Origin: Agapanthus africanus
Lineage: Eukaryota > Streptophyta > Magnoliopsida > Asparagales > Amaryllidaceae
Assembly: GCA_030015575.1 (NCBI GenBank)
Contig: JASDDO010000001.1
Location: forward strand, 514,905,772 to 514,969,771
Reading direction: 5' to 3'
DNA: 64,000 nt
Under the pieces are notes generated by a model. The model did no database searches and had not been told where the DNA came from. It worked only from the letters and a program-made list of their open reading frames with translations. The translations under genes and the position numbers were made by a program. The stretch's first letter is position 1. Each line of letters begins with the position of its first letter. Below are positions 20,822 through 33,479 of the stretch, piece after piece.

Positions 20822-23532
20822 GTGCGCAATAGGCTCATCACTCTGCCGGATCTCAGACGCCCACTGCAATCGGGCTACGTCAACCATCCCAATTACTGCC
20901 CCTACCACCAAATAGTGGGCCACCCAATCAAAGATTGCCACGTCTTTAAAAACTGGGTCGAATACCAGTACCAACAGGGCAAGTTCGCGCTGTCCGAAAA
21001 CTGGAAGGTAAACCCGCCGCAGCAGCACGCTCCTAAAAAGGTGGATACGCCGGGGGCATCATGCTCATTTGTAGGAGAAGCTCCGTGGGTAGTGGCCCTT
21101 TCGGCTAAAACTAAAAGGATGCTGAAGGATCTTCAAGCATGTCCGGGGATTAGGTGGAGAAGCCCGCTGGAGCCAGAGATTATGGATGAAATGATGAAAC
21201 CGCACCCAACACCGAAAGTTGGTAACGATGGGCAAAACCTCCAGGCCAAGCCTCCGAAATCTTTAAAGAAAAAGAAGAAGGCCAAGAAGCCCGTGCACCT
21301 CGACGGCAATCGTACGAGTCTGCAAAAGTATATCGACGCACTGGAGGAATACAACCAAAAAGCGCGGACCCCAGTCACATTGGAAGAATTCTTCAAGCAT
21401 ATTCTTAAGAATGGAAACAGTGACATTGATGAAGGAGACGATTCTTCAGAAGAGCCCGAGGATTATGTAGCGAGTTGCTACATGATCTCTCACTCGTCGA
21501 TAAATGGCAAAGAAGCTCCTGACATAGAGAGACTGGGGGCAGATCCAGAACCAAAATCCATGGAACCGTCAGATGACCTCATCGACAAGCTGCTGAACGA
21601 AGCTCTTCAAAAGAGCAAAGCTGATCGAGGACGTGAAGTGTCCATTTACGAAAAGGCCAAGCATCGGTGTCAGACCGAAAAAGCTCCGGTGATGAGAAGC
21701 CATAAAGTATCTCAACCGGATCAAAGTGCCCTTGCCACCAGCAAGAGCAGAATCAAGATAAGGAAGCAGTTCGCCAAAGCTCTGTCAATGGGAATGAAGC
21801 TGCCACCTTTCAAAGAAAATACTTCTGGGATTACGTGCCTCGACGAACCGGATGTACATCCGAACTACTGCTTATACCATCGGAAGGTCACGTACCCTAC
21901 CGAAGAGTGTAATGCTTTCAAGAAATGATGGCAGGGATATGTTGCCTATCAACAACACTTCAAGCGAATGAAACGCAAAGCCCATTGGGAACAGAGAAGC
22001 GCGACAGATGAGCGTGAAGGAACATCCGGTAACTGTCATATGGTTGATACCATCCCGACAAGAGCAAAACCTTAAGTTCTTACCTTCGGGAGCGATTCTG
22101 ACAAAGAAATAGCTCTCGGCTCTCTCTTCAAGGAATCCACCTTTGAAAAAGAAGAGGAGATGAAGAACTGTGAGAACATTCAGCTGCGTAACCGTACGTT
22201 TCCTGAAAGGAATCTCAGACCTTCAAACAAAGGTTCGGGCAAAAGGGACAAAAGGAAGGAAAAAGTCCCTGAGGAGATTGCTCTCGATGATAGAGTCGTC
22301 GAAGAGCTCACAGCCAAAGACCCGCTCAAGAATAACAAGGTGGATTACAATGTCCTGGCACATCTGAGAATGATACCTTCATAATTGAGTATCTTGGATG
22401 CCCTTCTCCTGTCTAAAGAGGCACGATATTCCCTGATCAAGGCGTTACAAGAACCCGACCAGTTTCAAGCCTTCCTGGCGGAAGAAAAGATGAAGGACGA
22501 GCTGGAAGAAGTCCACACGGCTGATATCACCTTCAGCGATGAAGACCTCCTTCTCGGAACGTGCGAGCACAACCGTCTGCTGTATGTAACTGGGTATTGT
22601 CACGATATCAAGATAGGGAAGATCCTGATTGACAACGGGTCCTTCGTCAACCTTCTCAATGTAAGAGTACTGAAAGAGATTTTCATGAACGTTCAGCACC
22701 TGGCTCGGGACTAAATTACTATCTCCGGGTTCGACTCACAGTCATCACAAACGCTCGGGTCTGTAATATTGACACTACGCTTCGGGCCGCTCGTCACCGA
22801 CATCAAGTTCCATGTTATTGACGCCAAGACTTGTTATAACGCTTTGCTCGGCAGGCCTTGGTTACATAAGTACAACATCATTCCTTCTACACAACATCGG
22901 TGTATGAAGTACTTCAAGGACAGCCTCGAGTACACTGTTACAGGGGAGCTGAACCCATTCTCCGTAAATGAAGTTCGCAAATATGAAGACGTCAAGTACT
23001 TCTTACCAGACTTCGAAGACATGGAAAGATTTCGCAAACTGGAGAATAAACAAAAAGCCATTGCCACTATCCCGATATTCGGGAGCGATACCGAAGAGGA
23101 TGAAGAGATGGTCTACTCGGGACAACCCCAAGGCAATAGGCTAGGACCATCTACTCCTTTGCTAGTTTTTGGCAGTGACTCTAAGGACGAGGCCAACAAA
23201 GTGTTCTCCATTTGCCTGCTAATGCAGACCTTTGCTGGAGCTGACCAGAGTTTACAGATTATCCTGGTCCCGCAGTGGCATTACAAAGAACTTGATGCAC
23301 TTGATACGTACAGCGTGCAAGAGCTGCAGACCTTCTATGTCCCTCCTAAGCAAAGAGGTGAGAAGGCGATCCTTTTCTACCAATCCATGAAGACTAAAGT
23401 GGGGAAAGAAGTATGGCACGGTGTTGAACCTGCGCTCGACGGGCTTCAACCAATCCGTCTGCCCAGATACTACGCAGAGAGACTGAAAAGGCTATTGAGA
23501 CGCCAAGGCGTACCCTTCAAACAGACTGCTCG
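20822..23532 (+). pseudogene. Element C zinc knuckles and protease, one frame with four stops
   Basis: A single frame runs from 20822 to the E insertion at 23533 with in-frame stops near 21926, 22073, 22382 and 22712. It has a CX2HX4HX4C knuckle (YCPYHQIVGHPIKDC, about 20898), a WVEYQYQQGKFALSENW stretch, a basic KKKKKAKK patch (21270), a second knuckle-like YCLYHRKVTYPTEEC (about 21868), acidic FGSDSD words, and a retropepsin domain: ILIDNGSFVNLL (about 22622, active-site D-N-G) and NALLGRPWLH (about 22838). Protease would cut the polyprotein. It is split from RT by element E. Confidence 0.82.
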
Positions 23533-23537
23533 ACAAG

Positions 23538-24025
23538 TGTAACACCTGAGTTTACGGTTAGTGGTAATGGTGTGTTAATGTGGGGTTTTTGGCAAAAAGC
23601 TTACCAAAACGAGATTCTAGTAATTTATCTGGTTTTATGGTTATTTTTGTAGAATTTTATCTCGACCGCACACACTTGTGCACGTTAGCTAGGGTTAAGA
23701 CTAGGGTTTTGCCACATAATGGAGCTTGTGGGTTAATCATGTTTAAGTTAACCATGGTGGGTTAGGCCCTTGGTTAAGTTAATGGAGTTGATTATGAGAT
23801 AATTAGATTAATTAGGGGTGGTTGGTTTTGTCCAAGGGTGTTTAGGGTGTAGGTTGACTTGCTTGTTGTGAGAGAGAGAGAGAGAGAGATGGGATGTGTA
23901 TCATGATAGCTTTTGGTTTGAGAGAGGGAAATGATGGGTTAAGGATGTGTCACCTCTTTTCACTTCACAGCTTTTTAGCTTATCCATCACCCTCTCACTC
24001 ACATCTCTCACACACTCATATCAGC
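23538..24025 (+). repeat. 5' LTR of E, internally deleted
   Basis: TGTAACACCTGAG and the next 488 bp match the start of the 3' LTR (29002-29487) with roughly a dozen differences. After CAGCCCAAAA the match stops: about 3.1 kb of LTR and the primer-binding site are missing. The remaining 24026-24258 is unmatched leader. Confidence 0.85.
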
Positions 24026-24258
24026 CCAAAAATCAGGGCGATAGGTTTCACCTTTCCGAGTGTAGGATGACCCTTAGTAGATAGAGTAAGTGACTTAAGC
24101 AGGGTAGCGTAGCGTACGTATGTCCGCGGCATACTTGCGATGCGGTACTCCGCCTAGGTGACTTTAGGATATACTTACTTAAAATTCCTTCTTCAATTCC
24201 GTGTATCCTTCGATTCTATTGAACCGTTCTTATTGTCCTGTTTCCTGTACCGGTCACT

Positions 24259-26556
24259 ATGCCGCAGAGGGCTACCAGAGCGCAGAGGGCTGCCGCCCGA
24301 GACAAGATTCGAGCTGGCTCGTCCGAGACTAGGACTGAGCAGGGTGGTATGCCTACGCCGCAGGGACAGACTGATCCACCTTCCCCAGGCCGTATGGATA
24401 GGCTTGAGTCCGGTATGGAGGAGCTGCGACAGATGATGGGGAGTATGCAGGATCTACGTCAGATGGTAGGATCCTTAGTTGCAGCCGGTCGTGCACCGAG
24501 GCCGGAGGACGTACCTACTACATCCCAGACCACTATGATACCTGCTCCTACTACTACCGCCGTGACCATCCCGGTGTCGCTACAGGAGTTCATGAGGCTG
24601 AGACCTCCAGTCTTTACGGGTACCGATGCAGCAGAGGACCCGCAGACGTTCCTTGACAGCTTGGCCAGGATCTGCCTCTCGTTGAGATGTTCCGATGATC
24701 GCTGGGTAGAGCTTACGAGTTTCCGACTAGAGGGTCTCGCACAGATATGGTGGGAGTCGGTTTTGAGAGGTCGAGCTGCAGGTCTACCGCCCATGACATG
24801 GACGGAGTTCATAGCAGTCTTTCTAGCCCGTTTCCTTCCGGAGAGCGTTCGTGACGCCAGAACTCGTAGTTTTGAGGCCTTGATCAAGACACCAGGGATG
24901 AAGGTGTCTGAGTATGACGTCCAGTTTACACAATTGTCCCGATATGCTCCGTATCTGGTGGATACCGAAGCAAAGAGGGTGAAGAGGTTCATACAGGGAC
25001 TGGATGCCCAGCTATTTCTTGCCATTGGCGCCCATCACTTCGATACCTATTCGACGGCTATGGATACGGCGTTGCGGATGGAGGCATGTATTTCAGCGAC
25101 TTCGGCCGTTCCCGGGCCGAAGAGGATTCGTACCGGCATGCCAGATCAGAGGCAGCATGCCAGATTCCTTCCGAGAGATAGGGCCGACAAAGGGTTTGGA
25201 CGAGGTCAGCTGTATGGATCGTACACACAGGGACAGCAATCGTCACCAGGATGCTATAGGTGCGGGAGTCTGCACCATCGTATTAGGGATTATCCAGTGA
25301 GACGACAGGGAGCGGCGACAGTTCCGCATGTGACCCTACCACCATCACCGCCCCCTCCTCAGAGAGCTCTACTTCCTGCCACAGGCGATGCTCCACGCCA
25401 GTTAGGTGCACCCAGAGGCCGTGGACGCGGCGAACCAATCCAGAGAGGACGAGGAGGCAGAGGCCGAGGCCGAGGTCAGCCCGCTATCGGAGGAGGTCGG
25501 GCCCGAGTCTTTGCGTTGACACCTCAGGATGCGCAGGCATCCAATGCCGTCGTGACAGGTACCCTATCAGTATGTTCTGTTGATGCACACGTGTTGTTTG
25601 ATCCCGGATCCACGCATTCGTACGTTTCCACACACTTCGTGCCGAGTTTGGGTAGAGAGTCCGGTTTGCTTGATCAGCCGCTTGTTGTGACCACTCCTGT
25701 GGGAGAGTCATTTGTTGCTAGGCACGTGTTCCGATCCTGTACTGTTCGTATTGGCGAGCGAGAGCTGCCTGTCGACTTGATCCTTCTTGAGATGTTGGAC
25801 TTCGATGTTCTTTTGGGCATGGATTGGTTAGCCACGTGCTATACGTCGGTGGACTGCCGCGAGAAGACAGTTAGATTTTGTTTTCCCGGCAAGTCGGCTT
25901 TTGTTGTGCAGGGGGACCATGGTGCCGCCCCTCACATATTGATTTCTTCTCTTCGCGCTGATCAGCTGTTGAGAAAGGGATGTCGGGGATTTCTAGCCTA
26001 TGTTTGCGATACTAGAGCTACAGATGTTCCATTGGACCAGGTTCTGATTGCATGCGAGTTCCCCGATGTTTTCCCTGATGAGCTGCCAGGACTGCCGCCT
26101 GAGCGCGATGTCGAGTTCTGTATTGATTTGATTCCCGGCTCGGGGCCTATTTCTATACCGCCTTATCGGATGGCCCCGGCGGAACTTAGAGAGTTGAAGG
26201 TTCAGCTGCAAGATTTGCTAGATAAGGGACTTATTCGACCCAGCGTTTCTCCATGGGGTGCTCCGGTCCTGTTTGTCAAGAAGAAGGACGGAAGTTTGCG
26301 CTTATGTATCGACTACCGCCAGCTGAACAAGGTTACCGTGCGGAACAGATACCCGTTGCCACGCATTGATGATTTGTTCGATCAGCTTCGGGGTGCGGGT
26401 TATTTTTCGAGGATCGACTTACGATCAGGATACCACCAGCTGCGAGTCCGACAGGAGGATATACCGAAGACAGCTTTCCGTACACGCTATGGCCACTATG
26501 AGTTTCTGGTGATGTCGTTCGGACTCACCAACGCCCCGCAGCATTCATGGATCTGA
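24259..26556 (+). CDS. Element E gag-protease-RT (N-terminal part)
   Basis: Frame of 765 codons from ATG 24259 ([14 protein letters not shown]). Retrotrans_gag spans residues about 109-245 ([42 protein letters not shown]). A zinc knuckle is at about 330 ([13 protein letters not shown]) with the last Cys replaced by Tyr. An RG/RGRGRG tract follows (about 395-415). Protease is at about 445 ([13 protein letters not shown], a D-P-G form common in plant chromoviruses; then LLGMDWL). RT begins with [28 protein letters not shown] and [12 protein letters not shown]. One base appears to be missing just after NAP (about 26537), which shifts the frame and ends the ORF at 26556. The rest of the polyprotein is the next entry. 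Confidence 0.88.
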   Translation: MPQRATRAQRAAARDKIRAGSSETRTEQGGMPTPQGQTDPPSPGRMDRLESGMEELRQMMGSMQDLRQMVGSLVAAGRAPRPEDVPTTSQTTMIPAPTTTAVTIPVSLQEFMRLRPPVFTGTDAAEDPQTFLDSLARICLSLRCSDDRWVELTSFRLEGLAQIWWESVLRGRAAGLPPMTWTEFIAVFLARFLPESVRDARTRSFEALIKTPGMKVSEYDVQFTQLSRYAPYLVDTEAKRVKRFIQGLDAQLFLAIGAHHFDTYSTAMDTALRMEACISATSAVPGPKRIRTGMPDQRQHARFLPRDRADKGFGRGQLYGSYTQGQQSSPGCYRCGSLHHRIRDYPVRRQGAATVPHVTLPPSPPPPQRALLPATGDAPRQLGAPRGRGRGEPIQRGRGGRGRGRGQPAIGGGRARVFALTPQDAQASNAVVTGTLSVCSVDAHVLFDPGSTHSYVSTHFVPSLGRESGLLDQPLVVTTPVGESFVARHVFRSCTVRIGERELPVDLILLEMLDFDVLLGMDWLATCYTSVDCREKTVRFCFPGKSAFVVQGDHGAAPHILISSLRADQLLRKGCRGFLAYVCDTRATDVPLDQVLIACEFPDVFPDELPGLPPERDVEFCIDLIPGSGPISIPPYRMAPAELRELKVQLQDLLDKGLIRPSVSPWGAPVLFVKKKDGSLRLCIDYRQLNKVTVRNRYPLPRIDDLFDQLRGAGYFSRIDLRSGYHQLRVRQEDIPKTAFRTRYGHYEFLVMSFGLTNAPQHSWI

Positions 26557-28967
26557 TGAACCGTACATTCAGGCCGTACCTTGACTTATTCATCATCGTG
26601 TTTATCGACGATATTTTGGTGTATTCCCGGAGCCGAGGGGAGCACGAGCAGCATTTGCGGATTACTTTGCAGACTTTGAGGGAGCACCAGCTTTTCGCAA
26701 AACTTTCCAAGTGTGCTTTCTGGTTGGACAGCGTTGGTTTCTTGGGCCACGTGATTACGAGAGATGGCATATGTGTGGACCCGAAGAAGATTGAGGCTGT
26801 TCAGCAGTGGCCCAGACCGACATCGGTTACGGAGATCCGTAGTTTTCTAGGCCTGGCGGGTTACTATAGGCGATTCATTCAGGATTTTTCCCGTATTGCT
26901 ACACCTTTGACCGGTTTGACCCGGAAGGGAGTTCCTTTCCTTTGGACGGAGAAGTGCGAGCACAGTTTTCAGCAGCTACGGACTTGTTTGACTACGGCGC
27001 CGGTATTATCATTGCCTTCAGGATCAGGCGGATTCGTGGTTTATTGTGACGCTGCACGGGTGGGGTTAGGATGCGTATTGATGCAGCATGACAGGATGAT
27101 CGCGTATGCTTCGCGGCAATTGAAGAAACATGAACAGAACTACCCCACTCACGATTTGGAGAAGGCTGCTGTGGTCTTTGCACTGAAGATATGGCGACAT
27201 TACCTATACGGAGAGTCGTGCCAAATATTCACGGACCACAAGAGCTTAAAGTATATATTTCAGCAGCGAGACCTGAACCTCAGACAGCGTCGTTGGATGG
27301 AGCTGGTGAAAGACTACGACTGTGAGATCTTGTACCACCCGGGCAAGGCGAATGTAGTGGCAGATGCTTTGAGTAGGAGGCCCGGGGGTAGCCTATCTTG
27401 TTTGCGCGCAGTGCAGAGGCAGTCATTAGCAGATTGGCAGATTTTATGCGACAACCGAGTTGAGTTCGAGTTCACTCCGACAGGGGGACAGCTTGCGCAT
27501 GTTCATGCACGTCCGCAGTTACTAGACCGCATTCGAGAGGTACAGCCCAGTGATGACCGACTTTCAGAGATCATGGAGCGGATTAGGCAGGGCAGAGATT
27601 CCGAGTTCATGATCGACGATCAGGGAGTACTGCGATTTGGGACTCGATTGTGCGTACCAGATTCGGAGGGACTGCGACGTGAGATTCTTGAGGAGGCGCA
27701 TAGATCTACATACAGCGTTCACCCAGGTTCCACCAAAATGTACCGCGACTTGAGAGATGTCTATTGGTGGAACGGGATGAAGAGGGATGTCACCGACTTC
27801 ATATCAAGGTGCCTGACTTGTCAGCAAGTCAAGGCCGAGCACCAGAGGCCAGCAGGAGAGTTGCAGCCTTTGCCCATTCCGGAGTGGAAATGGGAGCAGA
27901 TTTCGATGGACTTCATTGTAGGTCTACCCAGGACCAGTCGGGGGTACGACTCCATTTGGGTGATCGTGGATCGATTGACGAAAGCGGCTCACTTTCTGCC
28001 AGTGAAGACCACTTTCAGTTTTGCTCAGTATGCCCAGATTTACATTGACGAGATCGTGCGGTTACATGGCGTACCGACCTGTATCGTGTCAGATCGAGGC
28101 ACCCAGTTTACCAGCCGACTATGGCAGAGACTCCAGCAGGCTTTGGGCACTCGTTTGAGCTTCAGCACAGCGTTTCATCCGCAGATCGACGGACAGTCAG
28201 AGCGGACCATTCAGACTCTCAAGGACATGCTCAGAGCGTGCGTTTTGGACTTCGGCGGTATCTGGGATCGTCATTTACCTCTAGTGGAGTTCTCCTATAA
28301 CAACAGCTTCCAGGATACTATTCAGATGGCACCTTTCGCGGCGTTGTATGGGAGGAGATGTAGATCGCCCTTCTGTTGGACTGAGCTGAGCGAGAGCAGT
28401 ATTTTTGGGCCACAGATCGTGCAGGAGACGACCGAGAAAGTACAGCTGATTCGAGACCGGATGAGAGCAGCTCAGAGCAGGCAGAAATCGTATGCAGACA
28501 GGCGCCGTCGCAGATTAGAGTTCGCTGTTAGCGATCATGTTTTTCTGAGGGTCTCTCCGATGAAGGGCGTGATGCGATTTGGGCGAAAGGGAAAGCTTAG
28601 CCCTAGATTCGTGGGTCCCTTCGAGATCCTCAAGCGTGTCGGCACTGTTACATATCGTTTGGCTCTTCCACCCAGCTTTTCAGATGTTCACCCCGTTTTC
28701 CACGTGTCGATGCTACGCAAATATCTTCATGACCCTTCCCACACGATTTGGCATCAAACCGTTCAGCTTGAGCCCGACCTTTCGTTCATCGTGCAGCCAG
28801 TTGAGATATTAGATCGGAAGGTTAAGAAACTTCGATCAAAGTTCCTGCCGTCGGTGAGGGTTCTTTGGCGCAGCCCGAATGGTGAGGAGATCACTTGGAA
28901 GGCCGAGGGAGAGATGCGGAAGAAATTCCCTCATCTTTTTGAAGGTACGTGTAGTTGCATATTTTAA
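26547..28967 (+). CDS. Element E RT (C-terminal part)-RNase H-integrase-chromodomain
   Basis: 806 codons; the Met at 26547 is internal to RT and is not a natural start. RT catalytic FIDDILVYS is at residues about 18-26. RNase H has its acidic residues in [27 protein letters not shown] and VADALSRR (about 160-280). Integrase has the HPGSTKMY and CLTCQQ zinc site (about 390-425), and the D,D-35-E core in [19 protein letters not shown] and QSERTIQ (about 455-555). The C-terminus has [10 protein letters not shown], then a chromodomain-like [18 protein letters not shown] and [19 protein letters not shown]. It would copy and integrate the element, with the chromodomain reading heterochromatin marks. 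Apart from the upstream shift no break is seen. Confidence 0.9.
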   Translation: MDLMNRTFRPYLDLFIIVFIDDILVYSRSRGEHEQHLRITLQTLREHQLFAKLSKCAFWLDSVGFLGHVITRDGICVDPKKIEAVQQWPRPTSVTEIRSFLGLAGYYRRFIQDFSRIATPLTGLTRKGVPFLWTEKCEHSFQQLRTCLTTAPVLSLPSGSGGFVVYCDAARVGLGCVLMQHDRMIAYASRQLKKHEQNYPTHDLEKAAVVFALKIWRHYLYGESCQIFTDHKSLKYIFQQRDLNLRQRRWMELVKDYDCEILYHPGKANVVADALSRRPGGSLSCLRAVQRQSLADWQILCDNRVEFEFTPTGGQLAHVHARPQLLDRIREVQPSDDRLSEIMERIRQGRDSEFMIDDQGVLRFGTRLCVPDSEGLRREILEEAHRSTYSVHPGSTKMYRDLRDVYWWNGMKRDVTDFISRCLTCQQVKAEHQRPAGELQPLPIPEWKWEQISMDFIVGLPRTSRGYDSIWVIVDRLTKAAHFLPVKTTFSFAQYAQIYIDEIVRLHGVPTCIVSDRGTQFTSRLWQRLQQALGTRLSFSTAFHPQIDGQSERTIQTLKDMLRACVLDFGGIWDRHLPLVEFSYNNSFQDTIQMAPFAALYGRRCRSPFCWTELSESSIFGPQIVQETTEKVQLIRDRMRAAQSRQKSYADRRRRRLEFAVSDHVFLRVSPMKGVMRFGRKGKLSPRFVGPFEILKRVGTVTYRLALPPSFSDVHPVFHVSMLRKYLHDPSHTIWHQTVQLEPDLSFIVQPVEILDRKVKKLRSKFLPSVRVLWRSPNGEEITWKAEGEMRKKFPHLFEGTCSCIF

Positions 28968-28987
28968 AATTCGGGGACGAATTTTCT

Positions 28988-29001
28988 TAAGGGGGGAAGA
29001 C
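28988..29001 (+). other. Polypurine tract of E
   Basis: AAGGGGGGAAGAC lies directly before the LTR start TGTAACACC. Confidence 0.85.
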
Positions 29002-32000
29002 TGTAACACCTGAATTTAGGGTTAGTGGTAATGGTGTGTTAATGTGGGGTTTTTGGTAAAAAGTTTACCAAAACGGGATTCTAGTAATTTATCTGGTTTT
29101 ATGGTTATTTTTGTAGAATTTTATCTCGACCGCACACACTTGTGCACGTTAGCTAGGGTTAAGACTAGGGTTTTGCCACATAATGGAGCTTGTGGGTTAA
29201 TCATGTTTAAGTTAACCATGGTGGGTTAGTCCCTTGGTTAAATTAATGGAGTTGATTATGAGCTAATTAGGTTAATTAGGGGTGGTTGGTTTTGTCCAAG
29301 GGTGTTTAGGGTGTAGGTTGACTTGCTTGTTGTGAGAGAGAGAGAGAGATGGGATGTGTATCATGATAGCTTTTGGTTTGAGAGAGGGAAATGATGGGTT
29401 AAGGATGTGTCACCTCTTTTCACTTCACAACTTTTTAGCTTATCCATCACCCTCTCACTCACATCTCTCACACACTCACATCAGCCCAAAAAAAAGCTTT
29501 TCAGCCACCAAATTCAGCACCAAAACATCACAACCAGCACACCAACTGCTGCACATTCAGCCCCTAACATCATTGCAAACAGCCCCAACTCCAAAACCTC
29601 ACTCACACACCAAACATCATCTTTTAGCCACCAAAACAACTCCTTCAGCCCTAACTTCAGCCATGCATCAGCATCAGCAGCAACACTTCAGCTCCCAGCA
29701 ACATCATTAGTATCAGCTACCTACCCCTAGCTTCAGCAGCTACTATAGCCACCAACAGCACACCATCAGCCTCTAAACCAGCATCATCAAACATCAGCCT
29801 AACCAGCCCCACTACCACAATACAACAGCTACTTAACCCCTCATATCAGCACCACAACATCATCAGCCACAAAGCCAGCCTCCAATGCAACAGTAGCTGC
29901 TGCTACAGCCAAGCAAACACCATAAAACAACAGCAGCAGCTGCACAACAGCCCCCCCAACTTCAGCCACACTCACACAACATCACTACACCCCACACTCC
30001 ACCACAAACACTTCAACATCTTCTCCACCTGCTGCTACAACAGCACCACAAAATAACACAACACCACACCAAAGCTAAAGCAACAGCAACAACAACATTT
30101 CAGCCCAAACAACAGCATCAGCTTCAGCAACAGTGAAGCTCAGCTCATTTCCAGCCAAGTTTTGCAGCACCCACTCTCTTCTTCTTCTCCTTCTCCTCGT
30201 TTGAGAGGTTCCTAGGGGGTATAACTCCTAAACTCTTTCCTTATTGCTTAGATTATGTGTTTGTTTAGCTAGTTTAGTGTCTTAATAGAGTTTTAGTGCT
30301 AGAATTATGTCTTGATGTTAGATCTAGCTACATTAGAGTGCTTGTAGCTTAATGAACTCTTTTAGGTGTTAGTTAGTCTATGTTAGCATAGTAGTGTCGT
30401 TAAAGTTAGATAGATAACCCTAAATTGCTAAAGTTATGGTTATCTAGCTTAATTTAGTGATTATTGTACGCTTTAGTGGTAATTTTGGGTAAATTAGGGG
30501 AATTTTGCAAGGTAAAGGTAATGTTGGTTAGAGTAACCTAAGTAGGTTCTGGTGGGTTTGTGCGCGTCGTGACGTGTCGTGTGCACGCGCGTTTAGTTTC
30601 ACGCACGCGTATCCCTTTTTATCGATATATCATGTTTTTGCAGGATTTTCCTGATGTATGTGACTTTTGTAAATTCTAGGTTCGCCGGCGGGGACTTCAA
30701 GCGCAGCGGAGAAAGGAAAGCAGGTGGTCGGACACACCTAGCGCGGGATCACGGGTGAGTAGATTTAACATCTACGGGAGACGATCGTTTCGATGGCGCG
30801 AGTCGCCCGATAGATTTCGTAAACTTGAAAATAGTAGACTTGACATTTACTTGTGATATTAGAATAATAATACTTGTATGACATTTACTGCAGTTAGGAT
30901 CTATATGATGTTCTATATACGCAAACTCATTTGTATGACACATGCACCATTACCAGGTTTTTATATGCAACACGAGCACTATTCATGTGTACACACACAT
31001 CCTGGTAATTGCCATGTCATGACACTAGATAACTATAAATCTGAAACATGTTAATTGCTTAGACCTGTGTTATTGCAACAAATATTTAAAATGAAATCAT
31101 AAGAATTGCTATTCTCATGCATATGTATTATTATATCATTTGTTCATGCCTAGTATAAATCATACATTGCAAATTGATACCATAGGCACTCATTATCATT
31201 GACATATGCATACATGATGATTTCATGAGATTTATGATATTTCTGGATTTCGGGGGAAAGCCGCAAGATTTCAAACTTATAATCTTTTAAAATATAAAAA
31301 TTGCAGTTTTCTAGTGATGTAAAGTGTCGTCCACCATGAGTTTGATGTGGTTTTCGAGACCCGTTTCGAGGAGGTGGATAAACTGTCTCGGGTACATGGT
31401 GGGCCCGGTACGGTACCCCGGGGCAAGAAGATCGCAGGAGATGGCGTTGAGCCTGGCGGGGGACGGATTACCTACCGGTGACTTCATTTGGCACGGCGGA
31501 TATCCAGAGGATACCGACCGTGGCCGCTGGATTGGGATATTAATATTTGATATGGATCAGCTGGACGGCTGAGGCCAGAGATACTTGACATGGATATATG
31601 AGATTTGAGACAGTTTTGGGGTGTCGTTGCTGGACACGGATTTTATTGATTTCATGGATATTATGCTGATATTTAAAAAGAGTTTCAAAAACAAAAGAAG
31701 GAACAATTCTTATACCTACATGATGAGATCTTGAGTTGACTCATATAGCATACATACATGATAGTATATTCATGTGGCATACATACCTGTTATTCCATCC
31801 ATGTAACATACATACTTGTTAGTACACTGATGATACATACATACATGCTAGTACATATAGCCATACCTGTTTAGGGATGCTAAGATACTTGTGTACATGC
31901 ATGCGATAGCCTTTGTAGATGCTATTTATTACTCACGAGCTGGCAACTCACCCCCGTTGTGCCACAGCTTTTCTGCAGGTCCGTTCCGTCAGCACTGTAG

Positions 32001-32615
32001 CGGCGGACACTTTTGCATCTTTTGCTCTTTTGCCTGGACTCGAGGCTTTTGCTCATAGGTGGGTTGTTATCATTTTGTACCACCTTACATATTCATTGTA
32101 TCTAGAGTACTCCATCTGCTATTATTTCAGCTGTACTAGTTTTATTTGTATTACTGTATATTGACCTAGAGACGAGATTGTGAGACTTGGGGATTTATGT
32201 TATATTTGGGGTCGAGCTCACTTGAGTCGACATGTTATCTTCCTGTGCTTTCATGCCTATTTATGCACATTGCTATCTTACATTGCGTGGGATTTGTGAC
32301 CGCCTTGAGGTGAAGAGCTAGCTCCCGCTTGGGGATGCCATATTCCTGTTATTCACTTATATTTCTATTGTGCCCGTTGGGGGGACTATTTTACAAGGAG
32401 ATTTTGCCGGAAATTTGGGAAAAGGAAGTTTTTTTTTTAAAAAGAGACTTGATATGACTTAATGAAACAAGTGCTTAAATAAAAATGGTTTTTCCTTCAC
32501 TCTAATTCTTAATTGGGTTTTGATTTCTGGGCTTCGGCTTACTTATTTTACGGACGCCTTGAGACGTTTCGTAACTTAAGCGCCGGTCGCGTTCCGTACC
32601 TTGCGGGTCGTGACA
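29002..32615 (+). repeat. 3' LTR of E (3614 bp)
   Basis: It starts TGTAACACCTGA and ends GGTCGTGACA. Parts in order: a (GA)n run at 29335-29350, a 670-bp CA/CAG-rich low-complexity stretch (about 29490-30165), AT-rich sequence, and a GC-richer stretch at 31320-31570. A 61-codon frame near the start is shared with the 5' LTR only because the LTRs are copies. No gene is seen. Confidence 0.88.
29490..30165 (+). repeat. CA/CAG-rich low-complexity block in the E LTR
   Basis: About 670 bp are dominated by CAGC, CAACA, CACCA and ACATCA words with very little G outside CAG, so the top strand is strongly C/A-biased. It has no long open frame. The deleted 5' LTR loses exactly this part onward. Confidence 0.7.
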
Positions 32616-32620
32616 ACAAG

Positions 32621-33479
32621 CCCAGTTATATAACAATATTTGGGACGTTCCCGGGACTCGGCGGAAGATGCCCAACGGGAGAATGGAGACGACCGGCCTT
32701 GGATACGTTCGGTCCAATAAAAGGGAGCGATTCCATGGCTGCATGTCATAAATAATTCCGGTGGAGAAACGAATGCATTTCCAGATGGCGTTGATGTCGA
32801 ACCAGAGTGAGATCCCGCCGTGAAAATACCAAGCCCGTCATTCGAAAAACAGATTGACAAGCTAATAAGAGAAGCGGGTCAAAAGGTTCGGGATGACCAT
32901 AGCCGCGAAATGGCCATTTACGAGAAAGTCAGGACGCAACGTATCTTTTAGCAGGTTACGGAGGATGACCATCCCCTTCACCCTCAGCCTGTTGTGCGCT
33001 TTCGCGGCAAGGGAAGAGTCCGACGTAGAAGTAATGATAATATCAAGAACGAGGACGGCGTTTAGAGACAGCGAAGCAGATCCAAGAAGCTACGCGAGCG
33101 AGAAAAAGTCGGCTGGAACCTGTCTTTTATGAAGAAGATGGGTCGAGAGTACTCTTTCCCTCAAGACAAGACAAGGAAAATATTCAACCTTGTCATGAAG
33201 TATCAAATGATGACACTCCCGGAGTCTCGATACCCCGAACAGATAAACAAGGTCCATCACCCAGATTATTGCTCCTATCACCGAGTAGTGGGACATCCTC
33301 TTGAAGACTGCTTCACCTTCAAAGACTGGGTTGAAGATCAGTATCAGCAAGGCAGGTTTGCTCTATCCGACAGTTGGAAGGTAGCCCCACCACGAAAGCA
33401 TGAGCCAAAAACAATCTATAGGGCGAGAATAGGACAGATCAACATCGGTCTTGGAAACGGACTCGTACCTGCCACATGA
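32621..33479 (+). pseudogene. Element C protease-RT linker with third zinc knuckle
   Basis: This continues the frame broken by E and matches 63001-63559 of the second Tat copy. Words such as RMETTGLGYV and RERFHGCM are followed by several stops and shifts. From 33129 an open stretch has MGREYSFPQDKTRKIF, then a knuckle YCSYHRVVGHPLEDC (about 33262) and WVEDQYQQGRFALSDSW, nearly repeating the module at about 20898-20990. It ends in a stop at 33477. Confidence 0.75.

Larger units (their letters stand above)
23538..32615 (+). mobile_element. Element E: Tekay-like chromovirus, nearly coding
   Basis: It is flanked by acaag at 23533-23537 and 32616-32620, a perfect 5-bp target duplication. The 5' LTR keeps only 488 bp (23538-24025), then jumps to the leader (24026-24258). 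Gag-pol (24259-28967), the polypurine tract (28988-29001) and a full 3' LTR (29002-32615) follow. Clade assignment rests on the C-terminal chromodomain ([13 protein letters not shown]) and the GACGAATTTTC-type stretch before the tract. Confidence 0.9.

Noticed and set aside
22073..22714. Stop-codon readthrough or recoding in Tat gag-pol
   Set aside because: The stops differ in position between the two Tat copies and fit single transitions, so ordinary decay explains them.
24459..25025. 188-codon minus-strand frame
   Set aside because: It is the antisense shadow of E gag, which has clear gag motifs on the plus strand.
29044..29229. 61-codon frame kept in both E LTRs (also 23580-23765)
   Set aside because: It is kept only because the LTRs are copies of each other; no start context or motif supports a protein.
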